A stretch of 64,000 bases of DNA from Paenibacillus polymyxa (GCF_015710975.1 NZ_CP049783.1:4383501-4447500), one strand, 5' to 3'; numbered from the stretch's first letter, positions 9,460 to 18,119 are shown. Notes: generated by a model not told the origin, from the letters alone. Numbers and translations are program-made.

Positions 9460-10311
9460 ATGTTGCAGGATTGGGAAAAACGTGAAGAAGAAAAGCAGAT
9501 GATGCTTCGTGAGAAACAAGCTGAATTACTGGTCACGACAGGAGATTCTCCCTCGGACGAGGTTGTGGAGCGTGCGAAGCTGCTTGCAGCCGAGCTTGGG
9601 GTGCTGTACGCCCCACGTCGTGGCATATCAGTAGCTAAGCTAATCGCTGCTCACAGAGTCCGTCAGGCTCTGGTGCTGGTGCAGGGCGGGGTGAGGCTGA
9701 TTAGTCCGGAACAACCACCGATGGTTTTTCATCCAAGTATGGGATTCATTCGAGCCAAAAGGGTATTAAAGGGCGAGGCTGATCCGATGTTGACGGCTGC
9801 CCGACTTACCCCGGGTGATACCGTGCTGGATTGCACGGCCGGGCTAGGTACGGATTCACTTTTATTTTCCATTGGAACGGGAAGTTCTGGACAAGTCACA
9901 GCTGTGGAGAGTTCCTTCCCTGTCTATGCATTAATCAAGGATGGGATGAGACATTACCGTTCCGGTAATGCTGCAGTAGATAGAGCCTTTTCCGACATTG
10001 ACGTTCGTTTTGGTCATCATCTGGACTATTTGCGTAGCTTGCCGAACCGCAGTGTAGATATTATTTATTTTGACCCGATGTTCCGTGATCCGTTGCTTGA
10101 TTCCAGTGCAATCGGTCCATTGAGAGGATTGGCCAATCCAGATGCATTGAATGAAGAAAGTATTGCTCATGCGAAAAGGGTTGCAAGAAAAACAATTGTA
10201 TTGAAAGAAAAAAGGGGTAGCGGAGAGTTTGCCCGCCTCGGCTTCCGTGTGGAGCAACGGGGCACAACGAAAACAGTGTACGGAGTGATTGATATTGACA
10301 GTGGCATCTAA
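9460..10311 (+). CDS. RsmJ-like class I SAM-dependent methyltransferase
   Basis: 283 aa. The SAM-binding loop is VLDCTAGLGTDSLLFS (about residues 122-137) and the catalytic/acceptor strand is DIIYFDPMFRDP (about 202-213). This pair, with DPMF in place of the DPPY of many DNA methylases, is characteristic of the RsmJ group, which methylates a guanine of 16S rRNA in Escherichia coli. Substrate identity here is inferred from family only. The first ~75 residues form a separate charged helical extension. The start ATG follows AAGGGAG. The 3' end overlaps the start of miaA, so the two are probably translationally coupled. Confidence 0.7.
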   Translation: MLQDWEKREEEKQMMLREKQAELLVTTGDSPSDEVVERAKLLAAELGVLYAPRRGISVAKLIAAHRVRQALVLVQGGVRLISPEQPPMVFHPSMGFIRAKRVLKGEADPMLTAARLTPGDTVLDCTAGLGTDSLLFSIGTGSSGQVTAVESSFPVYALIKDGMRHYRSGNAAVDRAFSDIDVRFGHHLDYLRSLPNRSVDIIYFDPMFRDPLLDSSAIGPLRGLANPDALNEESIAHAKRVARKTIVLKEKRGSGEFARLGFRVEQRGTTKTVYGVIDIDSGI

Positions 10312-11275
10312 GCCTAAACTACTTGTTCTTGTTGGCCCGACTGCGGTTGGCAAGACGAAACTAAGCATCGAAATGGCTCGACAATTTGACGCGGAAATTA
10401 TTTCCGGGGATTCCATGCAGGTATACCGTCATATGGACATTGGAACTGCCAAAATTTCCGAACAGGAAATGAAAGGAATCAAGCACCATTTAATCGATAT
10501 TCATGAGCCTGAATACCCATATTCAGTAGCCCAATTTCAGGAAGACTGTCGTCGTCTCATACCTGATATTCAATCTAGAGGAAAGCTACCTTTCATCGTA
10601 GGCGGGACAGGTTTGTATGTAGAATCGGTTTGCTATGAATACCAGTTTTCTGAGGTAGGGGCAGATGAAGCTTTTCGTCAGGAACAGCTTGACTATGCCG
10701 ATCAGTATGGAGCCGACGCGCTTCATGCGCGACTACAGGCAGTTGATCCCGAAAGTGCACTTCGTCTGCACCCAAATGATCGTCGTCGAGTCGTGAGAGC
10801 GCTGGAAATTTACCATGTTAGCGGAACAACACTTAGCTCTCAACTTGCCAGTCAAAAAAAGGAATCTCCCTACCAACTCTGCATCGTAGGTTTGACAATG
10901 GATAGGCAAATGCTATATAAACGTATTGAAGACCGAATTGACGGGATGCTCGATCAAGGGCTTGTTGCTGAGGTAACCTCCTTAATGGAACGGGGAGTGC
11001 GAAGCGATGCCATCTCCATGCAAGGTCTAGGCTATAAAGAGATATCCTCCTACCTGCGGGGAGAGGTGTCTTTGGAGGAGGCGGTGACTTGGCTAAAACG
11101 GGATACGCGTCATTTTGCGAAGCGACAGCTCTCGTGGTTTCGCCATATGAAGGATATCCAGTGGGTAGATGTCACTGATTTCGAAAATTTTTCTGCTCAT
11201 GCAGCCCGAATACACGAAATTATAGCAGGAAAGTTCCGGACAGACCTTGAATATACTTCAAAACAATCCAAATGA
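10295..11275 (+). CDS. miaA: tRNA dimethylallyltransferase MiaA
   Basis: 326 aa. MiaA adds a dimethylallyl group to A37 of tRNAs reading codons that begin with U. The N-terminus has the P-loop GPTAVGKT, followed by [17 protein letters not shown] and the DPP-binding segment [19 protein letters not shown] and the C-terminal [17 protein letters not shown] complete the family. The start is uncertain. No ATG is available; TTG at 10289, TTG at 10295 and GTG at 10301 are in frame, and TTG 10295 sits 9 nt after CGGAG, the best spacing. Any of these overlaps the methyltransferase gene by 11 to 23 nt. hfq follows at once. Confidence 0.94.
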   Translation: MTVASKPKLLVLVGPTAVGKTKLSIEMARQFDAEIISGDSMQVYRHMDIGTAKISEQEMKGIKHHLIDIHEPEYPYSVAQFQEDCRRLIPDIQSRGKLPFIVGGTGLYVESVCYEYQFSEVGADEAFRQEQLDYADQYGADALHARLQAVDPESALRLHPNDRRRVVRALEIYHVSGTTLSSQLASQKKESPYQLCIVGLTMDRQMLYKRIEDRIDGMLDQGLVAEVTSLMERGVRSDAISMQGLGYKEISSYLRGEVSLEEAVTWLKRDTRHFAKRQLSWFRHMKDIQWVDVTDFENFSAHAARIHEIIAGKFRTDLEYTSKQSK

Positions 11276-11295
11276 TTATTGGGGGTACGGCTAAA

Positions 11296-11538
11296 ATGAA
11301 CAAGTCTATTAATATCCAAGATACGTTTCTGAACCAATTGCGCAAGGATTCTATACCTGTGACGGTATACCTCATCAATGGATTTCAGGTGCGAGGAACG
11401 ATTAAAGCATTTGACAATTTTACAATCGTTATTGATTCGGATGGAAAGCAACAGCTGATCTACAAGCATGCCATCTCCACCTTTACACCGCAACGCAACG
11501 TATCGCTTGTACAACAAGATAACGCCAGCGATAACTGA
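11296..11538 (+). CDS. hfq: RNA chaperone Hfq
   Basis: 80 aa. Hfq is a hexameric Sm-like ring that binds small RNAs and poly-A/U tracts. The protein contains the Sm1 segment ([25 protein letters not shown]) and the Sm2 [10 protein letters not shown]. The N-terminal [10 protein letters not shown] is typical, and the acidic C-terminal tail is short, as in other Firmicutes. The ATG at 11296 follows TTGGGGGTACGG; an in-frame codon at 11272 overlaps the miaA stop and lacks a ribosome site. The gene lies directly after miaA, the conserved miaA-hfq pair. Confidence 0.97.
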   Translation: MNKSINIQDTFLNQLRKDSIPVTVYLINGFQVRGTIKAFDNFTIVIDSDGKQQLIYKHAISTFTPQRNVSLVQQDNASDN

Positions 11539-11614
11539 TTACGGCAGGACGGCCGCCCGGGTGATGAAACTTTTCAGGCGTCCGTCTCGTCTAACTGTAT
11601 AGGAATGTGACCGG

Positions 11615-11642
11615 GAGCAACCTGATCAGGGTTGTTCTTTTC
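11615..11642 (+). terminator. terminator after hfq
   Basis: AGCAACC pairs with GGTTGTT around a TGATCAG loop, then TCTTTTC. A second hairpin without a T-tract (GACGGCCGCC at 11548-11557 with GGCGTCCGTC at 11577-11586) lies between hfq and it and may protect the hfq transcript end. Confidence 0.6.
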
Positions 11643-11728
11643 ATTCCGTTTACTTTCATGCTGCCGACAGCTAGCTTTAAGCTTACGCTCGGCGACATTA
11701 TGATTATTCGCGAAAGGGAGTCAGGGGA

Positions 11729-14389
11729 ATGCCAAACGATTCATTGTCCAGATCCGGCAATCGCAATAGAAACACATCTAAAGAGAAGCCGAAGGGCAAG
11801 AAAAAGAAAATAACAGGTAAGCGAGTTGGGTGGACGCTGTTTATTACAGCAGCATTAGCCATATTTTGTGCACTTGGTGGTTATTTATTTGTCATGGTTA
11901 ATGGCGAAAAAATCTACAAAGCCAACAAGGACAAAATTACTGTGAACGAGACATCAAAGGTTTATGACCGCAACGGTGTGCTTATGGGTGAGCTGTCTGT
12001 GCAAAAAAGTGATCCTGTGAAAAGTGAAGAAATTCCACCGTTGCTCAAAAAAGCTTTTATTGCAACCGAGGATAAGCGTTTTATGGAGCATCAAGGAGTT
12101 GATATTTGGTCTATCGGTCGGGCGGCAGTGAAGGATATCGTTGCTCGTTCTGCGGTGGAGGGCGGTAGTACGCTGACTCAGCAGTTGGCCAAAAACTTGT
12201 TTTTGACACGTGACAAAACCTTTTTCCGTAAAGCGACAGAGGTATCCATCGCAATGGCGCTGGAGCGGAATTTGACTAAAGATGAAATTATTACGCTATA
12301 TCTGAATCGGATTTGGTTTGGACGCTCATATTCTGGAATAAAGGCAGCGTCGGAAGGCTATTTTGGAGTGTCAAACCTAAACGAATTAAAGTTGTGGCAA
12401 GTCGCTACACTGGCGGCTATTCCGAAAGGGCCATCCAAGTATAACCCGATCAGTAACCCTGAAAACTCAAAGGCCCGGCGTGCTGTGGTTCTCCAGCTGA
12501 TGTTTGAGCAGGGAATGATTGGAAAGCAGGAAATGGAAGAAGCCAAAGCTATAAATTACGATTACAAACAACCGGAAAAAGTACAAAAGTATCAAAATTT
12601 TATGGAATATGTCATGGATGAGGCAGAGGATGCCTTGCCAGGAGTCAGCGGTAATGATCTGATTATTGGCGGTTATAAAATTCATACGACAATGGATGCT
12701 CAGGCTCAAAATGCGCTGGATCAAGCGATGGCGGATGATGATATGTTCGAAAAAAGTCCCGACGATCAGCCTGTCCAAGCCTCAATGGTTATTATCAATA
12801 ACCAGACAGGTGGTATTGCCGCGATGGCACCCGGACGGGATTACAAAAAGGGAACCTTTAATCGTGCGACGCAGAGCCGCAGACAGCCAGGGTCGGCCTT
12901 TAAGCCGATTGTAGCCTATGCGCCAGCTCTTGAATCCGGTAAATTTACGATAGATACTCCTTTGAGTAACGAACGGCAAAGTTTTAACGGATACAGTCCG
13001 AAAAACTTGCATGGTTACTCTTCCACCATCAGCATGATGGATGCCATTACGAAGTCTGAAAATATACCACCTGTATGGTTGTTGAACCAAATCGGTGTGG
13101 AAAAAGGGGTTCAATTCGCCGAGAGCGTAGGCATACCGATGGACAAAAATGATCACTCGCTTGCTATCGCATTGGGAGGATTAAGCAAAGGAACAAATAC
13201 CCTTGAAATGGCGCAGGCTTACAGCGCTTTTGCCAATAAAGGACAATTCCAAAAAGCTTACTCCATTAAGCAAATTAACAATAGTGATGATCAAGTGGTT
13301 TATACTCATAATGAGGAATCCAAATCTGTTATGAGTGAGAAAACGGCTTATGAAATGACAAAAATGATGCAAAATGTGGTCAATAGCGGTACAGGTCGCA
13401 AAGCACGTATCGACTGGCCTGTAGCTGGTAAAACGGGTACGACCCAAAGTGGAATCAGTGGTAACAGTGGTAACCGGGACATTTGGTTTGTCGGTTATAC
13501 GCCGGAATATACCGGAGCGGTATGGATGGGGTATGACAAGCCAGATAGCAGGCATATGTTGAGAAACTACAGCGGCCAGTCAGCGGCCTTCTTCGGAAGG
13601 GTTATGGGTGAAGCACTCAAGGGACACCCAGTGACGCAATTTAGCGAGCCGAAGGGATATGAACCACCCGTTGAGGAGAAGCCAGAAGAGCCAGTTCAGG
13701 CCACCGCTCCAAGCGGACTGAGCGGGTCGTATAGTCAGGATACCCAAATTGTATCGTTGTCTTGGAATGCGGCTGAGGGAGATAATGTGCAATACCGTGT
13801 GTATCGTAAAGAATCTTCCGAAGGAAGTTTCCGGACGATTATGGAGGCGATGAGAGGCACGAGTGGTGAAGATACGTCTCCTGTAGCTGGAAAGACGTAT
13901 CAATACTATGTCGTAGCTTATGGAGCGGATGGTAAAGAATCCGCAGCTTCCAACACGATTAGCGTAGAAATTCCAGCAGAAACTACTCCGATAGATCAGC
14001 AGCCAGGAAACGATCCTAATCAGGATGGAACCGTACCGGATAATGGCGAGAATATAGACGGTCAGAATGGCACGGACCAGGGGAATACACTTCCTGGAGG
14101 AACCGATAACGGTACTGGTTCTGAACAAGCTCCAACGTCTCCTGGAGGTAACAATGGAAATGGTACTGGAGGCACAGGAAACAGTAATGACAATTTTGGT
14201 AACGGAAACGATACAAATCAGGGGAATGGTCAGACGACTACACCGGATTCAGGTATAACTGATGAAAATACTATGACCAATCCAGAAAATACAGATGCAT
14301 CTACCACAGGTGCTATAATGGATGGAAGTCAGGAAGGCAAATCCAACGGTCATTCCAACTCCAATCGGGGACGTCACAACCGGGATTAG
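11729..14389 (+). CDS. class A penicillin-binding protein (PBP1A-type) with fibronectin III domain
   Basis: 886 aa, bifunctional peptidoglycan synthase. A basic cytoplasmic tail and one membrane helix (about residues 35-57) precede the GT51 glycosyltransferase with its catalytic Glu in ATEDKRFMEHQGVD (E114) and GGSTLTQQLAKNLFL. The transpeptidase has SAFK (S389), SEN (about 442) and KTGTT (K568). After about residue 650 come a linker and a fibronectin type III domain (VSLSWNAAEGDNVQYRVYRK). The last ~130 residues are a Gly/Asn/Thr/Asp-rich, probably disordered tail. The outer C-terminal parts probably sit in the wall. Ribosome site AAGGGAGTCAGGGGA lies before the ATG. Transcribed alone, with a terminator on each side. 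Confidence 0.94.
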   Translation: MPNDSLSRSGNRNRNTSKEKPKGKKKKITGKRVGWTLFITAALAIFCALGGYLFVMVNGEKIYKANKDKITVNETSKVYDRNGVLMGELSVQKSDPVKSEEIPPLLKKAFIATEDKRFMEHQGVDIWSIGRAAVKDIVARSAVEGGSTLTQQLAKNLFLTRDKTFFRKATEVSIAMALERNLTKDEIITLYLNRIWFGRSYSGIKAASEGYFGVSNLNELKLWQVATLAAIPKGPSKYNPISNPENSKARRAVVLQLMFEQGMIGKQEMEEAKAINYDYKQPEKVQKYQNFMEYVMDEAEDALPGVSGNDLIIGGYKIHTTMDAQAQNALDQAMADDDMFEKSPDDQPVQASMVIINNQTGGIAAMAPGRDYKKGTFNRATQSRRQPGSAFKPIVAYAPALESGKFTIDTPLSNERQSFNGYSPKNLHGYSSTISMMDAITKSENIPPVWLLNQIGVEKGVQFAESVGIPMDKNDHSLAIALGGLSKGTNTLEMAQAYSAFANKGQFQKAYSIKQINNSDDQVVYTHNEESKSVMSEKTAYEMTKMMQNVVNSGTGRKARIDWPVAGKTGTTQSGISGNSGNRDIWFVGYTPEYTGAVWMGYDKPDSRHMLRNYSGQSAAFFGRVMGEALKGHPVTQFSEPKGYEPPVEEKPEEPVQATAPSGLSGSYSQDTQIVSLSWNAAEGDNVQYRVYRKESSEGSFRTIMEAMRGTSGEDTSPVAGKTYQYYVVAYGADGKESAASNTISVEIPAETTPIDQQPGNDPNQDGTVPDNGENIDGQNGTDQGNTLPGGTDNGTGSEQAPTSPGGNNGNGTGGTGNSNDNFGNGNDTNQGNGQTTTPDSGITDENTMTNPENTDASTTGAIMDGSQEGKSNGHSNSNRGRHNRD

Positions 14390-14427
14390 CAAATATGTTT
14401 TAAATAAGATGATATTGGCTTTAAATC

Positions 14428-14473
14428 AAAGGTATTTTCGGACTGTTTTGACAGTCTGGAAATACCTTTTTTG
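14428..14473 (+). terminator. terminator after the PBP gene
   Basis: AAAGGTATTT pairs with AAATACCTTT, with inner ACTGT/ACAGT, followed by TTTTTTG. A strong, long stem. Confidence 0.85.
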
Positions 14474-14554
14474 CTGTAATACAGGGGTTATTTTTGAGTG
14501 TATAGTTTAAATATGGTAAGCTGGTTTTACCAATGTTGGAGAGGAACATCATTT

Positions 14555-15112
14555 ATGAAGCGCAAATTCGGAGACCGGGCCAACTGGCGAAGAATCACCA
14601 ATCGCAAGTTTGCTTGCCGGTATGTAGAAAGTGATGCGTTTACAGGATATGTGACCCTGTATACTATTTTGAGTCTCAAGGAGCCATTATGGAAAAGTTA
14701 TGGTGGTCATACGTTTTGCATAGCCGATAAAGGTTATTCCTGGTTGCAATATTATCCAAAAGGTAAGCATTATGTGGTGACTGCTATGTTTGACAATCGA
14801 GAGCAAATCGTCGAATGGTACATTGATACCTGCCGAAATCAAGGAGTAACCGATCAAGGAGTTCCTTGGTTTGATGATTTGTATTTGGATGTGGTCGTGC
14901 TTAAAAACGGTGAAATCTTTCTGGTGGATGAGGATGAACTGGAGGAGGCGCTACAACGGGGGCATATTTCTACGCAAGAAGCAGAATTGGCTAACCGAAC
15001 AGCGGCTGACCTGTTACATCAGATCGATGCTCACATGTTCCCCTATTTTAAAATGTCGCTGAAACACCGGGCAGAATGGTTTCATAACGGTGATTTCAAG
15101 AGAGAACGGTGA
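14555..15112 (+). CDS. DUF402-family protein, putative nucleoside phosphate phosphatase
   Basis: 185 aa. It resembles YgaC-type DUF402 proteins: WLQYYPKGKHYVVTAMFD, IVEWYIDTCRNQGV, WFDDLYLDVVVL and the acidic LVDEDELEEAL. Clustered Asp/Glu in this family bind Mg for nucleoside di- and triphosphate hydrolysis in studied relatives; activity here is inferred. The ATG at 14555 follows GGAGAGGAAC. The stop overlaps the start of the YdcF gene (GGTGA), so the two are translationally coupled. Confidence 0.75.
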   Translation: MKRKFGDRANWRRITNRKFACRYVESDAFTGYVTLYTILSLKEPLWKSYGGHTFCIADKGYSWLQYYPKGKHYVVTAMFDNREQIVEWYIDTCRNQGVTDQGVPWFDDLYLDVVVLKNGEIFLVDEDELEEALQRGHISTQEAELANRTAADLLHQIDAHMFPYFKMSLKHRAEWFHNGDFKRER

Positions 15113-15804
15113 AATTTTTGCAGTGGATTAAAAGTACTGGGACCCAACGCCATGAGCCAAAAAACAGGCAAAGTCGCAATGGGAAAATATTTATGGTATC
15201 GAAGCGTCTCATACTTGGTTTGATGATTTTCATTTTGGTCGGATTGGTATGGGCAGGTATCCGAGTATGGAATATGAATACAGCTGCCTCTACCACTCCG
15301 CTTCAGCATGCACAAATTGGTATCGTACTAGGTGCCTCTATGTGGGGAGCTGAGCCCAGTCCTGGTTTAAAAGAAAGATTAGAAGAAGCCTTGCGGTTAT
15401 ATCGTAACGGGATGGTGCAGCGACTAATTGTAAGTGGAGGACTGGATCAACCTGATTTTCCGTATACGGAGGCCGAGGGGATGCAACGCTACTTGGTAGA
15501 TAGAGGAGTCCCTGTACAGCATATTGTGTTAGAAAACCAGGCAACCAGTACTTACGAAAATTTGCTCTACAGCCAGCGTATCATGAAGGAATATGGCTGG
15601 AACTCCACCGTAATCATCACACATAGCTATCACGGTCCTCGCGCGTTGGAGATTGCTCAATTTTTGAATTTCGATCATCCCCAGCTGGCTCTGACCGAAT
15701 CCAAAGTGCTGAATATGCCAATTCACCAATCAAGAGAAGTATTGGCTTACGCTAAATGGACGCTACAACGGTGGTGGATCAGTGCTCAAATTTGGATTGC
15801 CTGA
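15109..15804 (+). CDS. YdcF/SanA-family (DUF218) membrane-anchored protein
   Basis: 231 aa from a GTG that overlaps the previous stop; an alternative ATG at 15193 would give about 203 aa and start right before the membrane helix (LILGLMIFILVGLVWAG). After the helix comes the DUF218 domain: IGIVLGASMWG, LIVSGG, EAEGMQRYL, LENQATSTYENLLYSQ and VIITHSYHGPRAL. The family is linked to envelope integrity and perhaps to wall or lipid-carrier metabolism; its biochemical role is not settled. It is probably an outward-facing anchored enzyme. It forms a two-gene unit with the DUF402 gene. Confidence 0.8.
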   Translation: MKFLQWIKSTGTQRHEPKNRQSRNGKIFMVSKRLILGLMIFILVGLVWAGIRVWNMNTAASTTPLQHAQIGIVLGASMWGAEPSPGLKERLEEALRLYRNGMVQRLIVSGGLDQPDFPYTEAEGMQRYLVDRGVPVQHIVLENQATSTYENLLYSQRIMKEYGWNSTVIITHSYHGPRALEIAQFLNFDHPQLALTESKVLNMPIHQSREVLAYAKWTLQRWWISAQIWIA

Positions 15805-15847
15805 ATTGAGGGAAGGCTTTGTACGCGTTCTCGTTGCTTTTATGCTA

Positions 15848-15874
15848 ATAAGGACATGCTGGACCGAATACATT
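15848..15874 (+). promoter_or_regulatory. SigE-like promoter of spoVK
   Basis: ATA at 15848-15850, 16 bp, then AATACATT at 15867-15874, matching the SigE pattern (ATA and cATACAnT) at 7 of 8 in the -10. It lies 45 bp before the spoVK start. This fits mother-cell expression, which is known for spoVK in B. subtilis. Confidence 0.45.
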
Positions 15875-15918
15875 AATAGGGTAAGCTGTGCCTGAAGAAA
15901 TGTTGAGGTGATGGATGC

Positions 15919-16509
15919 ATGAACGGACGGGGAATCGCCGCGGGCAAGCGGTCGGAGGAGAGACCTTCCAGACAAATCAATGTCGTGCTGCGTAGCCCGG
16001 AGCCGATCGCTTCGGTGACTGTGGACGAGACGGAAGCAGTGGCTTCGACCAAGTCGCAGGCGCTACCGCAGTATCTCAGTCTTTATCAGGAAATTCAGAA
16101 AGAACTCGATCATCTCGTCGGCTTGGATAACATCAAAGAACTGGTATTTGAGGTATATGCCTTTTTGCAAATTGCTCATATGCGCACTGATGCGGGTCTG
16201 TTGAGCAACGCACACGTATATCACATGATTTTTAAAGGAAATCCAGGTACGGGGAAAACGACAGTAGCCCGCATTATCGCTAAAATGTTGCAAAAAATGG
16301 GGGTACTGAGCAAGGGCCATCTGATTGAGGTGGAGAGAGCTGATCTGGTAGGTGAGTATATCGGCCACACCGCACAAAAAACGCGGGACCTGGTAAAGAA
16401 ATCTCTTGGCGGCGTGTTGTTCATTGATGAGGCTTACAGTTTAGCACGCGGAGGGGAAAAGGATTTCGGAAAAGAAGCGATTGATACCCTGGTAAAGGCC
16501 ATGGTTTGA
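15919..16509 (+). pseudogene. spoVK: spoVK, truncated by prophage insertion (N-terminal part)
   Basis: 196 codons survive of a protein normally a little over 300 aa. SpoVK is a mother-cell AAA-type ATPase (CbbX-like) needed for late spore maturation. Present are [21 protein letters not shown], Walker [14 protein letters not shown] (about residues 111-123) and Walker [11 protein letters not shown] (about 164-173). It then ends [21 protein letters not shown] and stops. In intact proteins DTLVK is followed by a Met-Glu helix leading to the sensor and lid regions, all absent here. The ATG follows TTGAGGTGATGG. The rest of the gene presumably lies beyond the far end of the prophage. In the lysogen this copy should be inactive unless excision restores it. 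Confidence 0.88.
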
Positions 16510-16515
16510 CAATCT
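16485..16515. other. left prophage junction (attL region), approximate
   Basis: SpoVK similarity runs through GATACCCTGGTAAAGGCC and then breaks at ATGGTTTGA, where the stop codon arises and base composition turns AT-rich. The exact core cannot be set without the right junction. The match to spoVK coding sequence suggests the crossover is within a few bases of GCCATGG (16498-16504). Confidence 0.6.
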
Positions 16516-16883
16516 ATGCATATGATTCAATTGATTTAGTTAGGCCGAAGTGGGGAGGTGAAGACAGAAAGAACAAATGGGAGGAATATGAGGATCAATT
16601 CGAAGAACTATTAAAGTTATACCAAGTTGATCTATTAAGTTTTGAACAAATTGCTGAAAAGGCTGGAGTAAACTGGTGGACGATCAAAACGCTCTTTAAA
16701 GCAAAAGGTGTTAAGTTGATAAGCCATAAAGAGAGATCAAAAATCAAGCGAGCCAAAGACTATCCATTACTATATGACTTACACTACAATCAAGGACTAA
16801 CACTAAATCAAATCTATGCTAAATATAAGTATAGTCCTCCATATATAAGACAAGTACTTAGAGAAGGTCATGTGTTAGCATAG
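16506..16883 (+). CDS. small HTH-type DNA-binding protein at the prophage end
   Basis: 125 aa if begun at the TTG at 16506, which overlaps the false spoVK stop. Two helix-turn-helix-like segments are visible: [26 protein letters not shown] (about residues 44-69) and [24 protein letters not shown] (about 98-121). The second half resembles a repeat of the first. No ATG or GTG lies in frame upstream of the HTH, and the strong GGGGAGGTGA at 16553-16562 has no start codon behind it in this frame. So either TTG is used or the gene normally extends across attP and is cut by integration. Function unknown; a role in control of the attachment end is a guess. Confidence 0.55.
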   Translation: MTIYAYDSIDLVRPKWGGEDRKNKWEEYEDQFEELLKLYQVDLLSFEQIAEKAGVNWWTIKTLFKAKGVKLISHKERSKIKRAKDYPLLYDLHYNQGLTLNQIYAKYKYSPPYIRQVLREGHVLA

Positions 16884-17104
16884 ACGTGGAGCAACATTGT
16901 ATCTATAAGACCTGAGAAGGGCTAAATTAACGTAGAATTTTATTGTTTAGGGAATTCTTATTGGGAAGTGCAGTTGGAGGCTTAAAACAAAAGACAGGTG
17001 CTTTGGCTACATATGTAACCAATCAAGTCCCTAAGGAAATAAATAATGGCTTATACAATATAAAAAAGCAAGTAATGATATTTTTGATCAACAATACTAA
17101 GAAC

Positions 17105-17143
17105 AAAAAGAGGATTCTATGTAACTATAGCAATTCTCTTTTT
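17105..17143 (+). terminator. terminator hairpin
   Basis: AAAAAGAGGATT pairs with AATTCTCTTTTT (11 of 12), followed by a T-rich run. Its loop contains the left arm of the inverted repeat at 17115-17169. Confidence 0.6.
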
Positions 17144-17169
17144 GTGATAATTGATATAGTTACATAGAA
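17115..17169. repeat. 15-bp perfect inverted repeat, candidate operator
   Basis: TTCTATGTAACTATA at 17115-17129 and its exact complement TATAGTTACATAGAA at 17155-17169, with a 25-bp spacer. The right arm falls where the -35 region of the promoter at 17179 would be. It may be a regulator site or compete with the overlapping terminator hairpin. Confidence 0.6.
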
Positions 17170-17178
17170 CTATATTCA

Positions 17179-17187
17179 TGGTATAAT
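17179..17187 (+). promoter_or_regulatory. extended -10 promoter
   Basis: TGGTATAAT, a perfect extended -10, 30 bp before the 17217 gene. The same ATGGTATAAT string recurs at two other prophage promoters (40060 and 40397, reverse strand). Confidence 0.6.
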
Positions 17188-17216
17188 ATACCCATTACAT
17201 AATAGGAGGTCTTTTG

Positions 17217-17630
17217 ATGGCAAGAAGAATAGGGGTGTTTAGTACAGGAGGGCTACCATTAATTCTAGTATCTGGAGTAGAAGAAATGAAAGGTGCTCAT
17301 AGTGCCGTTCCCTATGAAACACACTACGGGTTAATGACATATCATGAAGAAGAGTTTATTATTATTACTGTAACTGTCAAATTTGACAACGAAAAAGAAG
17401 AAAGAGTATTTACTGTGAATTTTAATGCACATGCCAACAGACAAGCACTAATGAATTTTGCCCAAGGTTCACCAATTTGGTTCACAGCAGCAGAAGGCGG
17501 TTTTGTTAAAGATGATATGATAGGGGCAGAAATACATCTTGAACTCATGAAGCATGGTGGTGTTCATATTACTCCTCCCGATCCAATAGTATCTATGACA
17601 ATAAGTAGTTTTTTAGAACAACATAAATAG
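17217..17630 (+). CDS. unknown prophage protein, single-gene unit
   Basis: 137 aa, not recognised. It has no signal peptide or membrane helix. The N-terminus ARRIGVFSTGGLPLILVSG is hydrophobic and glycine-rich, and the middle has alternating strands (EEFIIITVTVKFDNEKEERVFTVNFNA), so the fold is probably beta-rich. The ATG at 17217 follows AGGAGGTC. It has its own extended -10 promoter and a terminator, and lies back-to-back with the convergent repressor gene. This is the layout of an independently expressed gene in the lysogen. Confidence 0.7.
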   Translation: MARRIGVFSTGGLPLILVSGVEEMKGAHSAVPYETHYGLMTYHEEEFIIITVTVKFDNEKEERVFTVNFNAHANRQALMNFAQGSPIWFTAAEGGFVKDDMIGAEIHLELMKHGGVHITPPDPIVSMTISSFLEQHK

Positions 17631-17653
17631 ACCCTTATAGGGTCTGTTTTTTA
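17629..17653 (+). terminator. terminator of the 17217 gene
   Basis: AGACCC-TTATA-GGGTCT followed by GTTTTTTAA. It overlaps the 3' end of the convergent repressor gene. Confidence 0.8.
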
Positions 17654-18022
17654 ATTGTTATTTTTAAACTTATTTATAGTTTCCTCAAGTTTCTGTATAA
17701 ATTCTTCTTTGGTAGTATCGTAGAAAAATTGTAATTCTTCTTCAGTTTGACTTCTCATTTTAACCCCTTCATACTCTCTTCCTTTTAAGATCCAGTCAGT
17801 AGATACCTCAAAATAATCTGAAAGAGCAATGATTAAGTCAATGTTAGGTTTATTTCTATCATTTTCAAGATTGCCAATAGTTCCTTTTGTTACTTTTTTG
17901 TATCCTGATAAGTTATTATTTTCGTCGAATACAGGAATTTTTAAATCCTCAATCATCGTTTCTACAGTAAGTCCTTTTCTAATTCTTAGAAATCTCGCTC
18001 TACTTCCAATTGTTTCTAACAT
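17651..18022 (-). CDS. CI-like XRE-family repressor
   Basis: 123 aa. The N-terminal XRE HTH runs from about residue 5 to 75: RARFLRIRKGLTVETMIEDL, KGTIGNLENDRNKPNIDLIIALSDYFEVSTDWILKG. The insertion PVFDENNNLSGYKK between the first helices is unusual. The C-terminal ~40 residues are acidic and helical, probably for oligomerisation; there is no protease-type LexA/CI domain. The ATG follows GGAGAG. Upstream are a leftward promoter and a rightward promoter flanked by two matching palindromes, so it most likely represses both. This is probably a lysogeny maintenance regulator, either alone or alongside the peptide system at 22650. Confidence 0.85.
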   Translation of the reverse strand: MLETIGSRARFLRIRKGLTVETMIEDLKIPVFDENNNLSGYKKVTKGTIGNLENDRNKPNIDLIIALSDYFEVSTDWILKGREYEGVKMRSQTEEELQFFYDTTKEEFIQKLEETINKFKNNN

Positions 18023-18066
18023 GCTTTATCTCTCCAATGGCAAGACTTTTAAGTATGTACAATATC

Positions 18067-18094
18067 ATTATAACGATATTCTGATATTTGTATA
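18067..18094 (-). promoter_or_regulatory. leftward repressor promoter
   Basis: On the reverse strand TATACA (18094-18089), a 16-bp spacer, then TATAAT (18072-18067). It is 45 bp upstream of the repressor start. Operator 1 lies directly behind its -35. Confidence 0.55.
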
Positions 18095-18101
18095 CTTTTT
18101 T

Positions 18102-18119
18102 AGTACAAAGTTTTGTACT
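18102..18119. promoter_or_regulatory. palindromic operator 1
   Basis: AGTACAAA-GT-TTTGTACT, a perfect 8+2+8 palindrome located between the divergent promoters. It is the same sequence as operator 2 read on the other strand. Confidence 0.75.

Noticed and set aside
11548..11586. GC-rich hairpin after hfq as the terminator
   Set aside because: No T-tract; the hairpin at 11615-11642 is the better terminator.
16943..17167. Possible 74-codon ORF
   Set aside because: Starts at a TTG with no ribosome site, and its second half runs through a terminator stem and an inverted repeat. At best a gene remnant.
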